This document shows positions 6,156 through 7,603 of a stretch of DNA of 7,603 nucleotides, one piece after another (the stretch's first letter is position 1; the number at the start of each line of letters is the position of its first letter). The stretch comes from Limisphaerales bacterium. GTDB taxonomy: Bacteria > Verrucomicrobiota > Verrucomicrobiae > Limisphaerales > UBA11358. The stretch is taken from contig PLZL01000089.1 of NCBI GenBank assembly GCA_003152145.1, positions 5,004 to 12,606 of the forward strand, given 5' to 3'. Made by a program: the position numbers and the translations under genes. The notes under the pieces were generated by a model, which worked only from the letters and a program-made list of their open reading frames with translations, searched no databases and was not told the DNA's origin.

Positions 6156-7603
6156 TCGTTGTGCGGAATTTTAATCGTGCTGCCGCCGATGAATTCGCGG
6201 ATGACCGCGTCGCCGGGGATGAATTTGCAATCTGAAACCTGTTTCTCCGTGAAGCCATCCACCGATTCGAGCAGCGCCTTCACGCGGTCGTAGCGGATGC
6301 GCGCGTCGAGAAAACCCGCGTAGGGCGCGAATTCCTCCGGCTTGGGCAGCAGCCCGCCGTCGCCGATGAAGAACGGTTTCAGAACGGGCAGGTCAAACGG
6401 AAATCCGCCGTTGATGACGTGGTCGGCCAGCCCCATCAGCGGGATGATGCTGAACAATTCGCCGTAGCGGACGTAGTGCCAGTGCAAAATCGTGCCGAGC
6501 GCGCTGTGGTTGCGATATTTCACGTCGCGCAACATGCGCCGGATGAGCCGCGCGTCGGTGAATTGCGTCAGCCGCTTCGTGCTGCCGTCGCCCTCGTAAA
6601 TCACGTTCGTCGCCTCGATGTAGATTCGGAACTGCGCGGCAGCGTCAATCCCTTCCGTGATGGGCGGATAAAACCCGTGCAGGCAGTCGAGCAGCAAAAT
6701 CTGGCCCGACTCCAGTTTGACCGGCTTCGTTCCAACGCGCCGGCCTTCCTTGAAACTGTAAATCGGCTTTTCAATCGTCTTGCCGTCCAGCAGCGCGCGC
6801 AGGTGTTCGTTCAACAACTGGATATCCAGCGCTTCCGGCGTCTCGTAATTCCGGTCGTTGAGCCAGTCCGTCGGGTGCTCCATCGCGGACCAGAAATAAT
6901 CGTCGAGGTTCAGCATCAAAAACCGCAGGCCGTGTTTCTTGAGCCGTTCCGTCAACTTCACCGTCGTCGTCGTCTTGCCGGACGAACTCGGCCCGCTCAC
7001 CCACATCATTCGCAGTTTGCCGCCCGCATTCAGGCGCGTCACCACCTTTTGCGCCGCTTCATCCAGCGAGCGTTCGTAAATTTCCAGCGACGCGCCAATC
7101 ACGTCCTTGATTCGCCCGCTGCGAATCGCCTCGTTCAAGCCCGTTACCGTGTCCACACCATGCTTGCGGTTCCATTCGAGGATTTGCGCCATGCGCTCGC
7201 GCGGAAAACCGTTGCCCACGAATTGCTCTTTTGTAATCGCGCCCTCGCGCAGCCAATGCCGTCCCCAGCGGTAACATTCATAGGCGTCGGCGGTTTTCTG
7301 AAATCCGTAACTGCGCAGCGCGTGCAGCACTTCGTCCTGGATCGTTTCAATCGTCGGCGGAAAATTTGAAATCAGATGATGCGGGTCGGAGTTGAGGCAG
7401 ACGATGGCCGCGTCCGCCAGAAACGCGGCGATGCCCTCGTCCGAACCGTGCGCGCTGAAAATCTTGTCATTCACGCCCGGCAGAAAGTCCTGCTGAAAGC
7501 CGCCGATGGACGCCGCCGCGTGCGCCATGGCCTTGACGATGCGGCCGGCGTCAAACCGCACGAGCGCGCGGTTGCGTTTCTGGACCTTGACGATGCGGTT
7601 TTG
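6152..7603 (-). CDS. ATP-cone domain fused to uridine-kinase-like P-loop kinase (5' end outside window)
   Basis: The frame is open from the right edge (7603) to the TAA at 6154-6152, giving 483 visible residues. A GTG at 7561 is not the real start, because the preceding 14 codons (QNRIVKVQKRNRAL) complete the first strand of an ATP-cone. The ATP-cone covers about residues 1-120, with PTIETIQDEV (83-92) and AYECYRWGRHWL. After a helical linker comes the kinase: Walker A GPSSSGKTT (204-212), LNLDDYFW (231-238, the Asp-containing segment typical of uridine kinases and phosphoribulokinases), and LDCLHGFYP (305-313). The C-terminal VIREFIGGS (467-475) is a block I associate with long uridine-kinase-like proteins. 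Those usually carry a TGS or tRNA-synthetase-like N-terminus; here an ATP-cone, best known as the nucleotide sensor of ribonucleotide reductase and NrdR, takes that place. It is probably a cytoplasmic nucleoside or related kinase controlled by ATP/dATP. The substrate is uncertain. Confidence 0.9.
   Translation of the reverse strand, partial: QNRIVKVQKRNRALVRFDAGRIVKAMAHAAASIGGFQQDFLPGVNDKIFSAHGSDEGIAAFLADAAIVCLNSDPHHLISNFPPTIETIQDEVLHALRSYGFQKTADAYECYRWGRHWLREGAITKEQFVGNGFPRERMAQILEWNRKHGVDTVTGLNEAIRSGRIKDVIGASLEIYERSLDEAAQKVVTRLNAGGKLRMMWVSGPSSSGKTTTTVKLTERLKKHGLRFLMLNLDDYFWSAMEHPTDWLNDRNYETPEALDIQLLNEHLRALLDGKTIEKPIYSFKEGRRVGTKPVKLESGQILLLDCLHGFYPPITEGIDAAAQFRIYIEATNVIYEGDGSTKRLTQFTDARLIRRMLRDVKYRNHSALGTILHWHYVRYGELFSIIPLMGLADHVINGGFPFDLPVLKPFFIGDGGLLPKPEEFAPYAGFLDARIRYDRVKALLESVDGFTEKQVSDCKFIPGDAVIREFIGGSTIKIPHNE

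Noticed and set aside
6419..7369. A 316-codon plus-strand open frame opposite the kinase gene
   Set aside because: It is antisense to the ATP-cone and Walker A coding sequence and is rich in Arg, Gln and Val, as a shadow frame would be.

Overview
The window most likely comes from a member of the Verrucomicrobiota, probably the Pedosphaera/Limisphaerales lineage. The reasons are the style of the ECF sigma factor at the left edge (an [20 protein letters not shown] region 2 plus a C-terminal extension), a REP-type repeat pair of a kind I associate with Verrucomicrobia and Planctomycetes, the DUF4861 + GH105 pair, and the general absence of strong Shine-Dalgarno sequences. This placement is by recognition, not by a database search.

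Layout. (1) Positions 694-1, minus strand: an ECF sigma factor cut by the left edge. (2) Positions 698-981: a divergent intergenic region containing two identical hairpin repeats in inverted orientation (a REPIN-like doublet). (3) Positions 982-4377, plus strand: three tightly spaced genes for exported proteins. They are a DUF4861 protein, a GH105 unsaturated uronyl hydrolase with a lipoprotein-like signal, and an SGNH/GDSL hydrolase of the PAF-acetylhydrolase type. Together they look like a small operon that finishes off acidic, probably acylated, plant or algal polysaccharide fragments. (4) Positions 4378-4526: a short spacer with three small hairpins. (5) Positions 4527-6119, plus strand: a 530-residue protein of unknown function, visibly AT-richer than its neighbours, built from two similar helical halves that resemble DUF5677-type proteins. 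It looks acquired. (6) Positions 7603-6152, minus strand and convergent: an ATP-cone domain fused to a uridine-kinase-like P-loop kinase, cut by the right edge.

How they may work together. GH105 enzymes remove the 4,5-unsaturated uronic acid left on the non-reducing end of oligosaccharides by polysaccharide lyases. The SGNH enzyme could remove acyl groups. The DUF4861 protein is a recurrent companion of GH88/GH105 genes and may modify the same uronic-acid end. No lyase, sulfatase or transporter lies in the window, so the polysaccharide cannot be named. The divergent sigma factor could regulate the operon, but the sequence does not prove this. The unknown protein and the kinase appear unrelated to the sugar operon.

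I found no rRNA, tRNA, CRISPR array, complete insertion sequence or phage gene. The best candidates for something undescribed are the duplicated, compositionally foreign protein at 4527-6119 and the DUF4861-GH105 partnership.
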